Notes under the pieces: model-generated
Database searches by the model: none
What the model saw: only the letters and a program-made list of their open reading frames with translations
Told to the model about the DNA's origin: nothing
From: CAYPZT01 sp964415435
Lineage (GTDB): Bacteria; Patescibacteriota; Microgenomatia; UBA1406; GWC2-37-13
Direction: 5' to 3'
Assembly: GCA_964415435.1 (NCBI GenBank)
Contig: CAYPZT010000022.1
Location: 1-18,101, forward strand
DNA length: 18,101 nucleotides
Program-made: the position numbers and the translations under genes
Shown: positions 6,775 through 12,856 of the stretch, piece after piece
How positions within the stretch are numbered: position 1 is the first letter of the stretch
Layout: the number at the start of each line of letters is the position of its first letter

Positions 6775-6802
6775 TTGCAAACGTTTATAAATAGGTTATA
6801 AT
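6775..6802 (+). promoter_or_regulatory. Promoter of rho
   Basis: TTGCAA (6775-6780) and a perfect TATAAT (6797-6802) are 16 bp apart. The expected start near 6809 gives a leader of about 126 nt before the rho ATG. It begins 10 nt after the closing helix of the upstream RNA, so the two units are separate but adjacent. Confidence 0.55.
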
Positions 6803-6828
6803 AAGCTCATTGTTTGTCCCCTTGATAC

Positions 6829-6888
6829 ATGTCCCTTAAGCATTCTCAGTACCAAAAGTTGATATTGACGATCCTTACCTTAACATAA
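6829..6888 (+). CDS. Possible leader peptide 1 upstream of rho
   Basis: An ATG opens a 19-codon ORF (MSLKHSQYQKLILTILTLT) about 20 nt after the predicted rho transcription start. It ends 2 nt before the ATG of a second small ORF. There is no clear SD sequence. Leader ORFs before rho are known (rhoL in E. coli), but an ORF of this size can easily arise by chance. Confidence 0.25.
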   Translation: MSLKHSQYQKLILTILTLT

Positions 6889-6890
6889 TC

Positions 6891-6938
6891 ATGAAAGGCA
6901 TCGTACTACCTATTATTACTAATTTACTCATTGTATGA
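6891..6938 (+). CDS. Possible leader peptide 2, overlapping the rho start
   Basis: This 15-codon ORF (MKGIVLPIITNLLIV) ends in a TGA that overlaps the rho ATG as ATGA, the usual layout for translational coupling. rho itself has no SD, so re-initiation from this ORF could deliver ribosomes. The arrangement is seen in the sequence; the function is inference and the ORF is short enough to be accidental. Confidence 0.3.
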   Translation: MKGIVLPIITNLLIV

Positions 6939-8278
6939 ATCCACCTAAAAGGACCACAGACGTGGCAAAAAAAACATCGACAGATGATGATTCGATCGAT
7001 GTTTCCTCAATGCTTGACAGTTTCGAATCAAAACCAATTATTCCCTATACAGAAGAACCTGCTCCTTCGGCCGAATCAAAACCACAGGCCAAAACAGAGT
7101 CTAAGGAAGCAAAACCGGAAGATAATAAACCAGTTGAAGAGCGTTTGCGTGAGGATCTAAAGCTCAGCTATCCCGCAAAGGGCACACTGGACATTACGTT
7201 TGGCGGTTATGGTTTCCTGCGGCAGGACTACATTCTCAATCCGGATCGTGACATTTATGTCTCAACTTCGCAGATCAGACGCTTTTGGCTTCGTCGTGGA
7301 GACGAAGTGGAAGGCCTGGCTCGCCCTCCGAAAGAAGGAGAACGATTTCACAGCCTGCTTCTTATTAAGAAAATAAACGATCAGGAGATGACGGAAGAAG
7401 CTTCACGTACCCGAAAGAACTTCGATCAGCTCACATCTCTTCATCCTAATAAACAAATAAGACTCGAGACCGATCAGGATACGCTTTCAACTCGTATTAC
7501 TGACATAATTGCCCCCATTGGTTTCGGTCAGAGAGCGCTTATTGTTTCTCAACCTAAAGCAGGTAAAACAACCTTCCTAAAAGAGATTGCTCAGGGTATC
7601 ACTAAAAACTACCCCGAAGTGTATCTTATGGCGATCCTCATCGGAGAACGTCCAGAGGAAGTTACCGAGATAAAGCGATTTATAAAAGGTGAAGTGGCAG
7701 CCTCAAACTTTGATGAGTCACCTCGCCAACAGGTCAAGGTTGCAAACCTTGCCTTGGAGAGAGCAAAGAGACTTGTTGAAATGGGCCGGGATGTAATAAT
7801 TCTTCTTGATTCAATCACTCGTCTGGCTCGTGCTTATAACCTGTCAGTCCAAAATAGCGGTCGCAGTTTGTCCGGAGGCGTTGATCCTCAGGCACTTTTC
7901 CCAGCTAAAAAATTCCTGGGAGCAGCCCGCAACTGTGAGGAAGGCGGAAGTCTTACCATAATAGGCACTGCCCTCGTAGGCACCGAGAGCCGTATGGATG
8001 ATCTTATCTACGAAGAGTTTAAAGGCACTGGCAATCTTGAGATTCATCTTGAGCGCAAGTTTGCCGAAAGACGCTTGTTTCCGGCAATTGATGTAAACCG
8101 CTCGGGTACACGTCATGAGGAGCTTTTGTTTGATAAGGAAACCATGAAGAAGATTAATACCCTTCGACGCATGTTGTCACTTCTTACCCCAGAAGAGCAG
8201 CTTGTAGCGCTCTCTGAGAAGCTCGGTAAGACAAAGACAAACAAAGAATTCCTCGACACCCTAAACGTGGGGAAGTAA
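6935..8278 (+). CDS. rho: Transcription termination factor Rho
   Basis: Rho is a hexameric RNA-dependent ATPase that releases RNA polymerase. The protein has 447 residues. Residues 1-70 are a low-complexity Lys/Glu/Ser/Pro tail in place of the usual N-terminal helix bundle (Rho_N). The cold-shock RNA-binding domain spans about 80-148 (GTLDITFGGYGFLRQ, then IYVSTSQIRRFWLRRGDEV and PPKEGERF). The ATPase core has Walker A QPKAGKT (206-212), GERPEEV (237-243), Walker B VIILLDSITRLARAYN (287-302), the Q-loop segment SLSGGVDPQALFPAKKFLGA and the C-terminal RRLFPAIDVNRSGTRHEELL. All catalytic blocks are intact. The start is the ATG overlapping a short upstream ORF. It is transcribed from a promoter about 130 nt upstream. 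The call is certain. Confidence 0.97.
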   Translation: MNPPKRTTDVAKKTSTDDDSIDVSSMLDSFESKPIIPYTEEPAPSAESKPQAKTESKEAKPEDNKPVEERLREDLKLSYPAKGTLDITFGGYGFLRQDYILNPDRDIYVSTSQIRRFWLRRGDEVEGLARPPKEGERFHSLLLIKKINDQEMTEEASRTRKNFDQLTSLHPNKQIRLETDQDTLSTRITDIIAPIGFGQRALIVSQPKAGKTTFLKEIAQGITKNYPEVYLMAILIGERPEEVTEIKRFIKGEVAASNFDESPRQQVKVANLALERAKRLVEMGRDVIILLDSITRLARAYNLSVQNSGRSLSGGVDPQALFPAKKFLGAARNCEEGGSLTIIGTALVGTESRMDDLIYEEFKGTGNLEIHLERKFAERRLFPAIDVNRSGTRHEELLFDKETMKKINTLRRMLSLLTPEEQLVALSEKLGKTKTNKEFLDTLNVGK

Positions 8279-8496
8279 TCGGGCGACCTAGCCTCAGAAC
8301 GTAGATTTTTTGATACGGTTTAGTAGTGTTTTGACATGGAGTTTTTTTATCCAGTAGAACACTGTTCCTAAAAAAATAATCCTTCTCCTATATCCAATTA
8401 GCACAAGGGCCTACTTTATATAGTGAGTAACTTTCCTCTTAGACCGGCTTTTCACCTTTTCCAAGACCTTATTCCTACATTACATTGCGTTTCCTG
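8279..8496. other. Intergenic region after rho
   Basis: About 220 bp without a clear gene. No strong intrinsic terminator follows rho (only a weak CTA..TAG stem before T6 at 8305-8310). A partial promoter match lies at 8331-8360 (TTGACA, 18 bp, TAGAAC). A small minus-strand ORF (8294-8404) is listed separately. Confidence 0.4.
8294..8404 (-). CDS. Possible 36-aa small protein
   Basis: A GTG-initiated ORF encodes VLIGYRRRIIFLGTVFYWI followed by KKLHVKTLLNRIKKSTF. The protein would be very basic with a short hydrophobic centre, which looks more protein-like than random sequence. A weak AGG lies 5 nt before the GTG. No family is recognised. It may be a small membrane-associated protein, a gene remnant, or chance. 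Confidence 0.22.
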   Translation of the reverse strand: MLIGYRRRIIFLGTVFYWIKKLHVKTLLNRIKKSTF

Positions 8497-8526
8497 TTGA
8501 CAGAGATTTCTTAAATGGAGTATACT
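8497..8526 (+). promoter_or_regulatory. Consensus promoter upstream of the CsoR-like gene
   Basis: TTGACA (8497-8502), an 18-bp spacer, TATACT (8521-8526). The expected start is about 8532. The -10 box is inside the left arm of the 24-bp palindrome, so a bound repressor would block polymerase. Confidence 0.65.
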
Positions 8527-8545
8527 CCCTACTAGTAGGGAGTAT
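8522..8545. promoter_or_regulatory. Perfect 24-bp palindrome, candidate CsoR-family operator
   Basis: The left half is ATACTCCCTACT and the right half is its exact reverse complement, AGTAGGGAGTAT. The pattern of A/T ends around C and G tracts is what CsoR/RcnR/CstR-family tetramers bind. It overlaps the -10 box of the promoter at 8497-8526 and lies about 155 bp before the only regulator gene nearby, so autorepression is the natural reading. Binding is inferred. Confidence 0.7.
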
Positions 8546-8699
8546 TAGACCGAAAACGTCAGAAAACGTGCGGGAAATAAAGGACGAGACAAAAATGAAG
8601 ACCTTAGCAACAGACTGTATGTTCTAGGATTTAATCCCTACGGGAGAATAGCAAAAAACTAGTAGACGTTATTTTTATATAACATTCACGACTGTATAC
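8546..8699 (+). other. Leader between operator and CsoR-like gene
   Basis: This 154-bp leader holds two GAAAACGT direct repeats 10 bp apart (8552-8559 and 8562-8569), a 10-codon ORF (8595-8627, MKTLATDCMF) behind a weak AAGGA, and a segment (TCCCTACGGGAGAAT, 8635-8649) that resembles a shortened copy of the palindrome. A TATATA at 8676-8681 could act as a second -10 close to the gene. Confidence 0.35.
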
Positions 8700-8927
8700 A
8701 TGGACCCAAAACAGAGAATCAATAGAATCATCGGACAACTGCGAGGTATTGAGCGGATGGCGGATAATAAACGGGAGTGTTATGAGATTCTTCAGCAGAT
8801 ATCTGCCGTTAAAAAAGCAATAGACAGCCTTTCCAAAGATTTAGTGGTCTCGGATATATGTAAATTTGTTCCAAAGGAGAACACAAAAAAGATTGAAAGG
8901 ATGGTAGAGCGTGCGATTAACCTTTGA
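8700..8927 (+). CDS. CsoR/RcnR/CstR-family (DUF156) transcriptional regulator
   Basis: This 75-residue all-helical repressor has the family signature RINRIIGQLRGIERMADNKR followed by CYEILQQISAVKKAI. Family members form tetramers that leave DNA when metal ions, formaldehyde or sulfane sulfur react with their cysteines. C27 is at the conserved first-cysteine position. The second-helix ligands are not kept: there is no histidine anywhere in the protein, the usual Cys position is F56, and a second cysteine lies two residues earlier at C54. This rules out the standard Cys-His-Cys copper site and favours a thiol or persulfide sensor like CstR. It is followed 37 bp later by thioredoxin reductase. 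A perfect palindrome upstream is its probable operator. The family is certain; the inducer is inferred. Confidence 0.88.
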   Translation: MDPKQRINRIIGQLRGIERMADNKRECYEILQQISAVKKAIDSLSKDLVVSDICKFVPKENTKKIERMVERAINL

Positions 8928-8950
8928 CATTTTATAAATTTTGTTACAAT
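8924..8950 (+). promoter_or_regulatory. Internal promoter before trxB
   Basis: TTGACA (8924-8929), overlapping the regulator's stop codon, and TGTTACAAT (extended -10, hexamer 8945-8950) are 15 bp apart. The expected start is about 8 nt before the trxB ATG. The short spacer is offset by the extended -10. Confidence 0.45.
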
Positions 8951-8964
8951 GCAATTCCTGACCT

Positions 8965-9999
8965 ATGGAAAACAAGGTTGAAAAAGTAGTAGTGATAGGT
9001 GGAGGACCAGCCGGTCTTGCCGCGTCTCTTTATACAGCCCGAGCAACACTTTCTCCTCTCGTCTTTGCCGGATCCCCTCCCGGTGGACAGCTTACGCTTA
9101 CAACAGAAGTTGAGAACTACCCCGGTTTTGAGTCGATTCTTGGGCCAAAGCTTATCGAAACGTATAGAAATCATACTCTTAAATTTGGAACACGTATTCT
9201 GGACAAGAATGTTACGCGTGTCGATTTCTCAAAGCGCCCCTTCTCTATTTTTACGACTGACACCAACGGAGAGATAGAAACAAAAGCAGAAGCAGTTATT
9301 TTGGCAACAGGAGCAAAAGCGCTGTGGCTAGGTTTAGATTCAGAAACACGTCTGAGAGGTAAAGGCGTATCTGCATGTGCAACCTGTGATGGATTTTTCT
9401 TCCGTAATAAAGATGTTGCCATTATTGGAGGTGGTGACACCGCCCTTGAGGAGGCGCTAACGCTGACGAATTTTGCAACTAAGGTGTATTTGATCCACAG
9501 ACGTGATAGTTTTAGAGCATCAAAGATCATGCAGGAGAGAGTGAAGACCCATCCTAAGATTGAGATCCTGTGGAATTCTCAAATCGAGGAGGTTTTGGGT
9601 GAGAGTAAAGTAGAGGGATGTCGTGTCGTGTCAGTCCTTGATAAAAGCAAGCGCGACCTTGCAATATCTGGATTCTTTGTTGCTATTGGACACAAACCGG
9701 ATACGGATATATATAAAGGACAGTTAGAGCTCGATGAGAAAGGATATATCCGCACATTCAGCAGATTGTCTGAAGATTATTTCCGTGGAATGATTGATCT
9801 TGGTAAGGAAAAAATTGAGACATATCGTTCATCAGGTGCAAATTATTCGACAATGACGTCAGTCGTAGGAGTGTTTGCCGGGGGGGATAACGTTGACTAT
9901 ATTTACCGGCAAGCAGCGACCGCCGTTGGTATGGGGGTACAGGCAGCTCTTGACACTGAGAGGTGGCTTGAACTGTCTAAAAATGAAAAGAATAAATAA
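8965..9999 (+). CDS. trxB: Thioredoxin reductase (NADPH, FAD)
   Basis: This flavoenzyme passes electrons from NADPH to thioredoxin in the cytosol. It has 344 residues. The FAD-binding motif is GGGPAGLAASLYTARA (12-27), the redox site is CATC (C138, C141) in SACATCDGFFF, the NADPH domain has IIGGGDTALEEA (153-164), and HRRDSFRA (178-185) supplies the NADPH phosphate-binding arginines. The C-terminal GVFAGGDNVDYIYRQAATAV binds FAD. Compared with common TrxB (310-320 residues), about 25 residues are inserted at 267-292 (RLSEDYFRGMIDLGKEKIET and on), just before the final FAD motif. No SD is present; a promoter lies inside the spacer. It probably works with the upstream thiol-sensor-like regulator. 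Confidence 0.95.
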   Translation: MENKVEKVVVIGGGPAGLAASLYTARATLSPLVFAGSPPGGQLTLTTEVENYPGFESILGPKLIETYRNHTLKFGTRILDKNVTRVDFSKRPFSIFTTDTNGEIETKAEAVILATGAKALWLGLDSETRLRGKGVSACATCDGFFFRNKDVAIIGGGDTALEEALTLTNFATKVYLIHRRDSFRASKIMQERVKTHPKIEILWNSQIEEVLGESKVEGCRVVSVLDKSKRDLAISGFFVAIGHKPDTDIYKGQLELDEKGYIRTFSRLSEDYFRGMIDLGKEKIETYRSSGANYSTMTSVVGVFAGGDNVDYIYRQAATAVGMGVQAALDTERWLELSKNEKNK

Positions 10000-10042
10000 G
10001 TTTTTTAATAAGTTAGAAAAATTTTTGGAGCCGTTATTTTTC

Positions 10043-10080
10043 GTACGATTAAAGCAGCGCATTCCGTTTCCTAATCGTAC
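10043..10080. repeat. 9-bp inverted repeat between trxB and gdhA
   Basis: GTACGATTA (10043-10051) and TAATCGTAC (10072-10080) can form a hairpin with a 20-nt loop. No U-tract follows, so it is a poor intrinsic terminator; an operator or mRNA-end stabiliser is possible. Nothing else is apparent in the 137-bp spacer except a TATTTA (10125-10130) 6 nt before the gdhA ATG. Confidence 0.4.
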
Positions 10081-10136
10081 TGCAAAATAAGGTGCCCTCA
10101 ATTTTTTCTGCAATTATTAACATTTATTTAAATCCT

Positions 10137-11429
10137 ATGGCTAGCGAAGGACAGGAAATGCTTGAGTCTGCTCTTGAAATTATTCGTAAGACCGCCCTCT
10201 CCCTCAAACTTGATGAAGAGACGATAAGACGCCTTCTTGAACCGGAAAAAATTCATGAATTTAACTTCGATGTAAGACTTTCAGATGGTGAAAGCAGGCT
10301 TTTTAAGGGATTTCGTATCCAGCACAGTAGTGCCCGCGGACCATATAAGGGTGGTATTCGTTTTCATCATGGCGTTTCCAAGGAAGAAGTGCAGGCCCTG
10401 GCGACACTTATGTCCATAAAATGTGCCGTTGCAGGCATTCCTTATGGAGGAGGCAAGGGCGGTGTCGTGGTCGATCCGAAGAAACTTTCAGAAGCAGAGC
10501 TTGAACTGCTTGCGCGGGCGTATGCTCGGCAAATCGCTCCCATTATCGGTCCTGAGGTTGATGTACCGGCACCAGACGTAAACACGAATCCGAAAATCAT
10601 GGAGTGGATGGTCGATGAGTATATGAAGCTTCAGCCAACTTCAAAGGATGGTGCAGAAAAAAGCAGACTGCTGGGAACATTCACAGGAAAACCTGTCAAT
10701 AAGGGCGGAAGTCTGGGAAGAACAGAGGCAACAGGAAGGGGTGGTCTTTTTGTACTGGAGTCGCTTCTTAAAGTAGCAGGCAAAGGAAAAAAACCGGAAG
10801 ACATAACGATAGCGGTGCAGGGATTTGGAAATGTTGGGTACTACTTTGCAAAGCTCGCTTACGAGAAAGGCTACAAGATAGTTGCGGTTTCCGACTCAAA
10901 AGGAGGCGTGTACGTGAAGGAAGGGCTTGATCCCGACACCACCATGCAGTGTAAAAAGGAAAAGGGAAGTGTTGCAGGCTGCTACTGCAAGGGATCGGTT
11001 TGCGATATCCGGTTTGGAAGAACAGTCACGAATGATGAGCTTCTAGAGCTTCCCGTAGATGTGCTGGTTCCATCGGCGTTAGAAAATGTTGTGAACGTAG
11101 ATAATATGAAGAATATTAAGGCAAGTGTGATAGTCGAGATGGCAAACGGACCGGTCACGGAAAAAGCATATGAATACTTCGCAAAAAAGAAGGTTATGAT
11201 TGTTCCTGATGTCTTGGCTAACAGCGGTGGCGTTACCGTTTCCTACCTTGAGTGGTACCAGAATATCCATAACGAGAAGTGGACGGAGGATAAAGTAAAT
11301 AAGAAGCTTAAGGAAATTATTACCGATGCCTTTGCTACGATCTGGAAAAAGTCACGTACAAAAAAAATTCCTCTCAAGCAGGCTGCCTTTGAGGTTGCGA
11401 TAGAGAGAATAGTGTCGAAGCTTAAATAA
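10137..11429 (+). CDS. gdhA: Glutamate dehydrogenase
   Basis: The enzyme interconverts glutamate and 2-oxoglutarate plus ammonia with NAD(P). From the ATG at 10137 it has 430 residues, the family norm; a GTG at 10092 would add 15 atypical residues and is rejected. Visible motifs are RGPYKGGIRFH (K71), PYGGGKGG (catalytic K107), APDVNT (catalytic D147), TGRGG (199-203), the dinucleotide motif GFGNVG (229-234) and NSGGVTVSYLEW. An unusual insert at 272-295 carries four cysteines (C272, C282, C284, C289, in QCKKEKGSVAGCYCKGSVCD), spaced as C-x9-C-x-C-x4-C, where common relatives have a short loop. A TATTTA lies 6 nt before the ATG, suggesting a leaderless mRNA. The stop codon is inside the left arm of the following hairpin element. 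Confidence 0.94.
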   Translation: MASEGQEMLESALEIIRKTALSLKLDEETIRRLLEPEKIHEFNFDVRLSDGESRLFKGFRIQHSSARGPYKGGIRFHHGVSKEEVQALATLMSIKCAVAGIPYGGGKGGVVVDPKKLSEAELELLARAYARQIAPIIGPEVDVPAPDVNTNPKIMEWMVDEYMKLQPTSKDGAEKSRLLGTFTGKPVNKGGSLGRTEATGRGGLFVLESLLKVAGKGKKPEDITIAVQGFGNVGYYFAKLAYEKGYKIVAVSDSKGGVYVKEGLDPDTTMQCKKEKGSVAGCYCKGSVCDIRFGRTVTNDELLELPVDVLVPSALENVVNVDNMKNIKASVIVEMANGPVTEKAYEYFAKKKVMIVPDVLANSGGVTVSYLEWYQNIHNEKWTEDKVNKKLKEIITDAFATIWKKSRTKKIPLKQAAFEVAIERIVSKLK

Positions 11430-11529
11430 TTGATGGGGCCTGTCTCGAATGATCCTCCCCGCCAGGGTTCGCAAAAGCTCCACGCTGTCGGGGATACCCC
11501 TCCTTCTCGACACCCGCCCAATTATTTAA
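11422..11529. repeat. GC-rich hairpin element with 11-bp inverted ends
   Basis: TTAAATAATTG (11422-11432, containing the gdhA stop) and CAATTATTTAA (11519-11529) are exact inverted repeats. The 86 bp between them are about 64% GC, far above the AT-rich surroundings. They contain further pairing: GGGG/CCC and TGTC/GACA below the ends, and TCCCCG-x-CAG (11456-11465) with CTG-x-CGGGGA (11485-11494). GGGGATACCCC (11490-11500) can form a competing stem. It may be a mobile palindromic repeat, an mRNA 3'-end structure or a structured RNA. No U-tract follows on either strand, so it is not a standard terminator. Confidence 0.55.
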
Positions 11530-11635
11530 AAAAAAGTGGAATCAAAGTACAGGCTACCATACCTATTACCTTAATCACTTCTGGCAAAACTTCCTTAGGT
11601 ATAGTAGGCCTCCTCTGAAATATCTTTTTTCTCAT
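11522..11635 (-). CDS. Possible 37-aa small membrane protein
   Basis: An ATG ORF encodes MRKKIFQRRPTIPKEVLPEV followed by IKVIGMVACTLIPLFFK: a strongly basic start, then a C-terminal hydrophobic segment. The composition looks like a real small membrane protein rather than noise, and it reads in the same direction as the envelope genes upstream. No SD is visible and no family is recognised. Its stop lies in the right arm of the GC-rich hairpin element. Confidence 0.35.
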   Translation of the reverse strand: MRKKIFQRRPTIPKEVLPEVIKVIGMVACTLIPLFFK

Positions 11636-11699
11636 TTTTTAGAGATTTAATTTATAACTAGTCTTCCTCAAAGTTGCTTACAGGGGATAGCGTATAAAG

Positions 11700-11742
11700 G
11701 GAATCTATTTCAACACAAGAGTATTATTGTCTGAAAGATTCC
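11700..11742 (-). terminator. Hairpin downstream of the M23 gene
   Basis: GGAATCT (11700-11706) pairs with AGATTCC (11736-11742). TTCA/TGAA and ACAA/TTGT extend the stem inward after a 2-nt bulge. Read on the minus strand it lies 20-60 nt after the M23 stop and is followed by CCTTTATA, only a weak U-tract. It is a possible terminator or mRNA-end structure. Confidence 0.35.
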
Positions 11743-11761
11743 AGGGGGTTGTAAAGACGGA

Positions 11762-12814
11762 TTATTTCAGATAATCTGCAGGATTGAGAAGAGCTCCTCC
11801 TTGTCGTACTTCAAAGTGAAGATGGGTGCCTGTTGATCTACCCGTTGATCCCATGTTTCCGATCTTCTGGCCTTGAGCTACGACCTGGCCCGGGGAAACA
11901 TCTATGACGGAAAGATGTCCGTAGAGCGTCTGGAATCCATTACCGTGGTCGACGATGATATGGCAGCCATACCCGTACTGGATACAGCCTGCAAATGTTA
12001 CGGTACCCGTATCGGAGGCAAGAACGGGAGGTTGAGAATTATTGGCGATATCAAAAGCCATATGGTACCACACAGGGTACTGAGTGATAATGCCGGTCGT
12101 TGGCCAGATGAAGTTTGAGTTTCCCTGCACACCTGCCTGTGCCTGAGCGAAGAACTGAGATACTGCAGGCTCTGACTGTATTACGCCATCTGGAACGTAG
12201 AGCGTCTGTCCTGGTGTAAGCTGGAAGGTATCGAGGTCTGCAAAGTCGTTGAACGGAAAGTTTACTATCTTTTGAGCATCTGTTTTGTATTTCTTTGCGA
12301 TAGAGTATACAGATTCACCGGAGTTGACCTTGTGTACTATTCCTGTAATGGGTGGAATGTCGAGCTCCTGCCCGGCCTTGATTGTGTCCGACTCAAGATC
12401 GTTAGCCCACTTGATTGTGTTTACGCTTACATCGAATTTTTTACTGATTGAGTTCAGGCTTTCTCCAGGTTGCACCTTATAAACGATAATCTTATCGCGA
12501 GGTTTGGCTGAGATAATGGTGGTAAGGGCGCTTTCATCTGGATTGTAGGAAACGACAGCTGCCTGGAAGCTTTGGCTGTCTGTCGGTGAGTTTATGAAAG
12601 GATTATTTTCGGCAATAATCGGACCTCCGATAAGTGCACCTGCAATGAGCAAAAAGAATGTCGTATTCAGAAAGGAAGTTGAGTACTTGCCTCGTTTTAC
12701 CACGAGGAAAGCAACGATAAGATCTTTTGCCTTTTCAAATTTGACCGCGGAAGAAACGATCTTATGTCTAAAATATCCTTTGATGAACTCTATATAAAGC
12801 TTGAATCCTTCCAT
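11762..12814 (-). CDS. Membrane-anchored M23 peptidase with two LysM domains
   Basis: This 350-residue envelope protein binds and probably cleaves peptidoglycan. After a basic cytosolic stretch, a hydrophobic helix at about 51-68 anchors or secretes it. LysM 1 (about 111-153) begins VYKVQPGESLNSISKKF; LysM 2 (about 160-208) begins VHKVNSGESVYSIAKKY. The C-terminal lysostaphin-type M23 domain has all zinc and catalytic positions: H251 and D255 in HMAFD, H300 in LYGH, and H331 and H333 in HLHFE. It should therefore be active as a metallo-endopeptidase. It starts at ATG 12814, with an extended -10 (TGCTACAAT) 14 nt upstream and no SD. It is the last gene of the minus-strand envelope block. Confidence 0.92.
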   Translation of the reverse strand: MEGFKLYIEFIKGYFRHKIVSSAVKFEKAKDLIVAFLVVKRGKYSTSFLNTTFFLLIAGALIGGPIIAENNPFINSPTDSQSFQAAVVSYNPDESALTTIISAKPRDKIIVYKVQPGESLNSISKKFDVSVNTIKWANDLESDTIKAGQELDIPPITGIVHKVNSGESVYSIAKKYKTDAQKIVNFPFNDFADLDTFQLTPGQTLYVPDGVIQSEPAVSQFFAQAQAGVQGNSNFIWPTTGIITQYPVWYHMAFDIANNSQPPVLASDTGTVTFAGCIQYGYGCHIIVDHGNGFQTLYGHLSVIDVSPGQVVAQGQKIGNMGSTGRSTGTHLHFEVRQGGALLNPADYLK

Positions 12815-12828
12815 AAGAGGCTAGGTAT

Positions 12829-12837
12829 ATTGTAGCA
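12829..12837 (-). promoter_or_regulatory. Extended -10 for the M23 gene
   Basis: On the minus strand TGCTACAAT ends 14 nt before the ATG, predicting a leader of about 8 nt. No convincing -35 is seen. It has the same form as the extended -10 boxes before fmt and trxB. Confidence 0.42.
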
Positions 12838-12856
12838 AATCGACGAAACTCAGTAT

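Noticed and set aside
10092..10136. GTG start 15 codons upstream for gdhA
   Set aside because: The extra residues are unlike the family, the 430-residue form from the ATG matches the usual length, and a -10-like box lies inside the extension.
11433..11518. SRP RNA or tmRNA in the GC-rich region after gdhA
   Set aside because: There is no SRP GGAA-loop domain with its AGCAGC partner, no tRNA-like end with CCA and no tag ORF. Only generic hairpins are visible.
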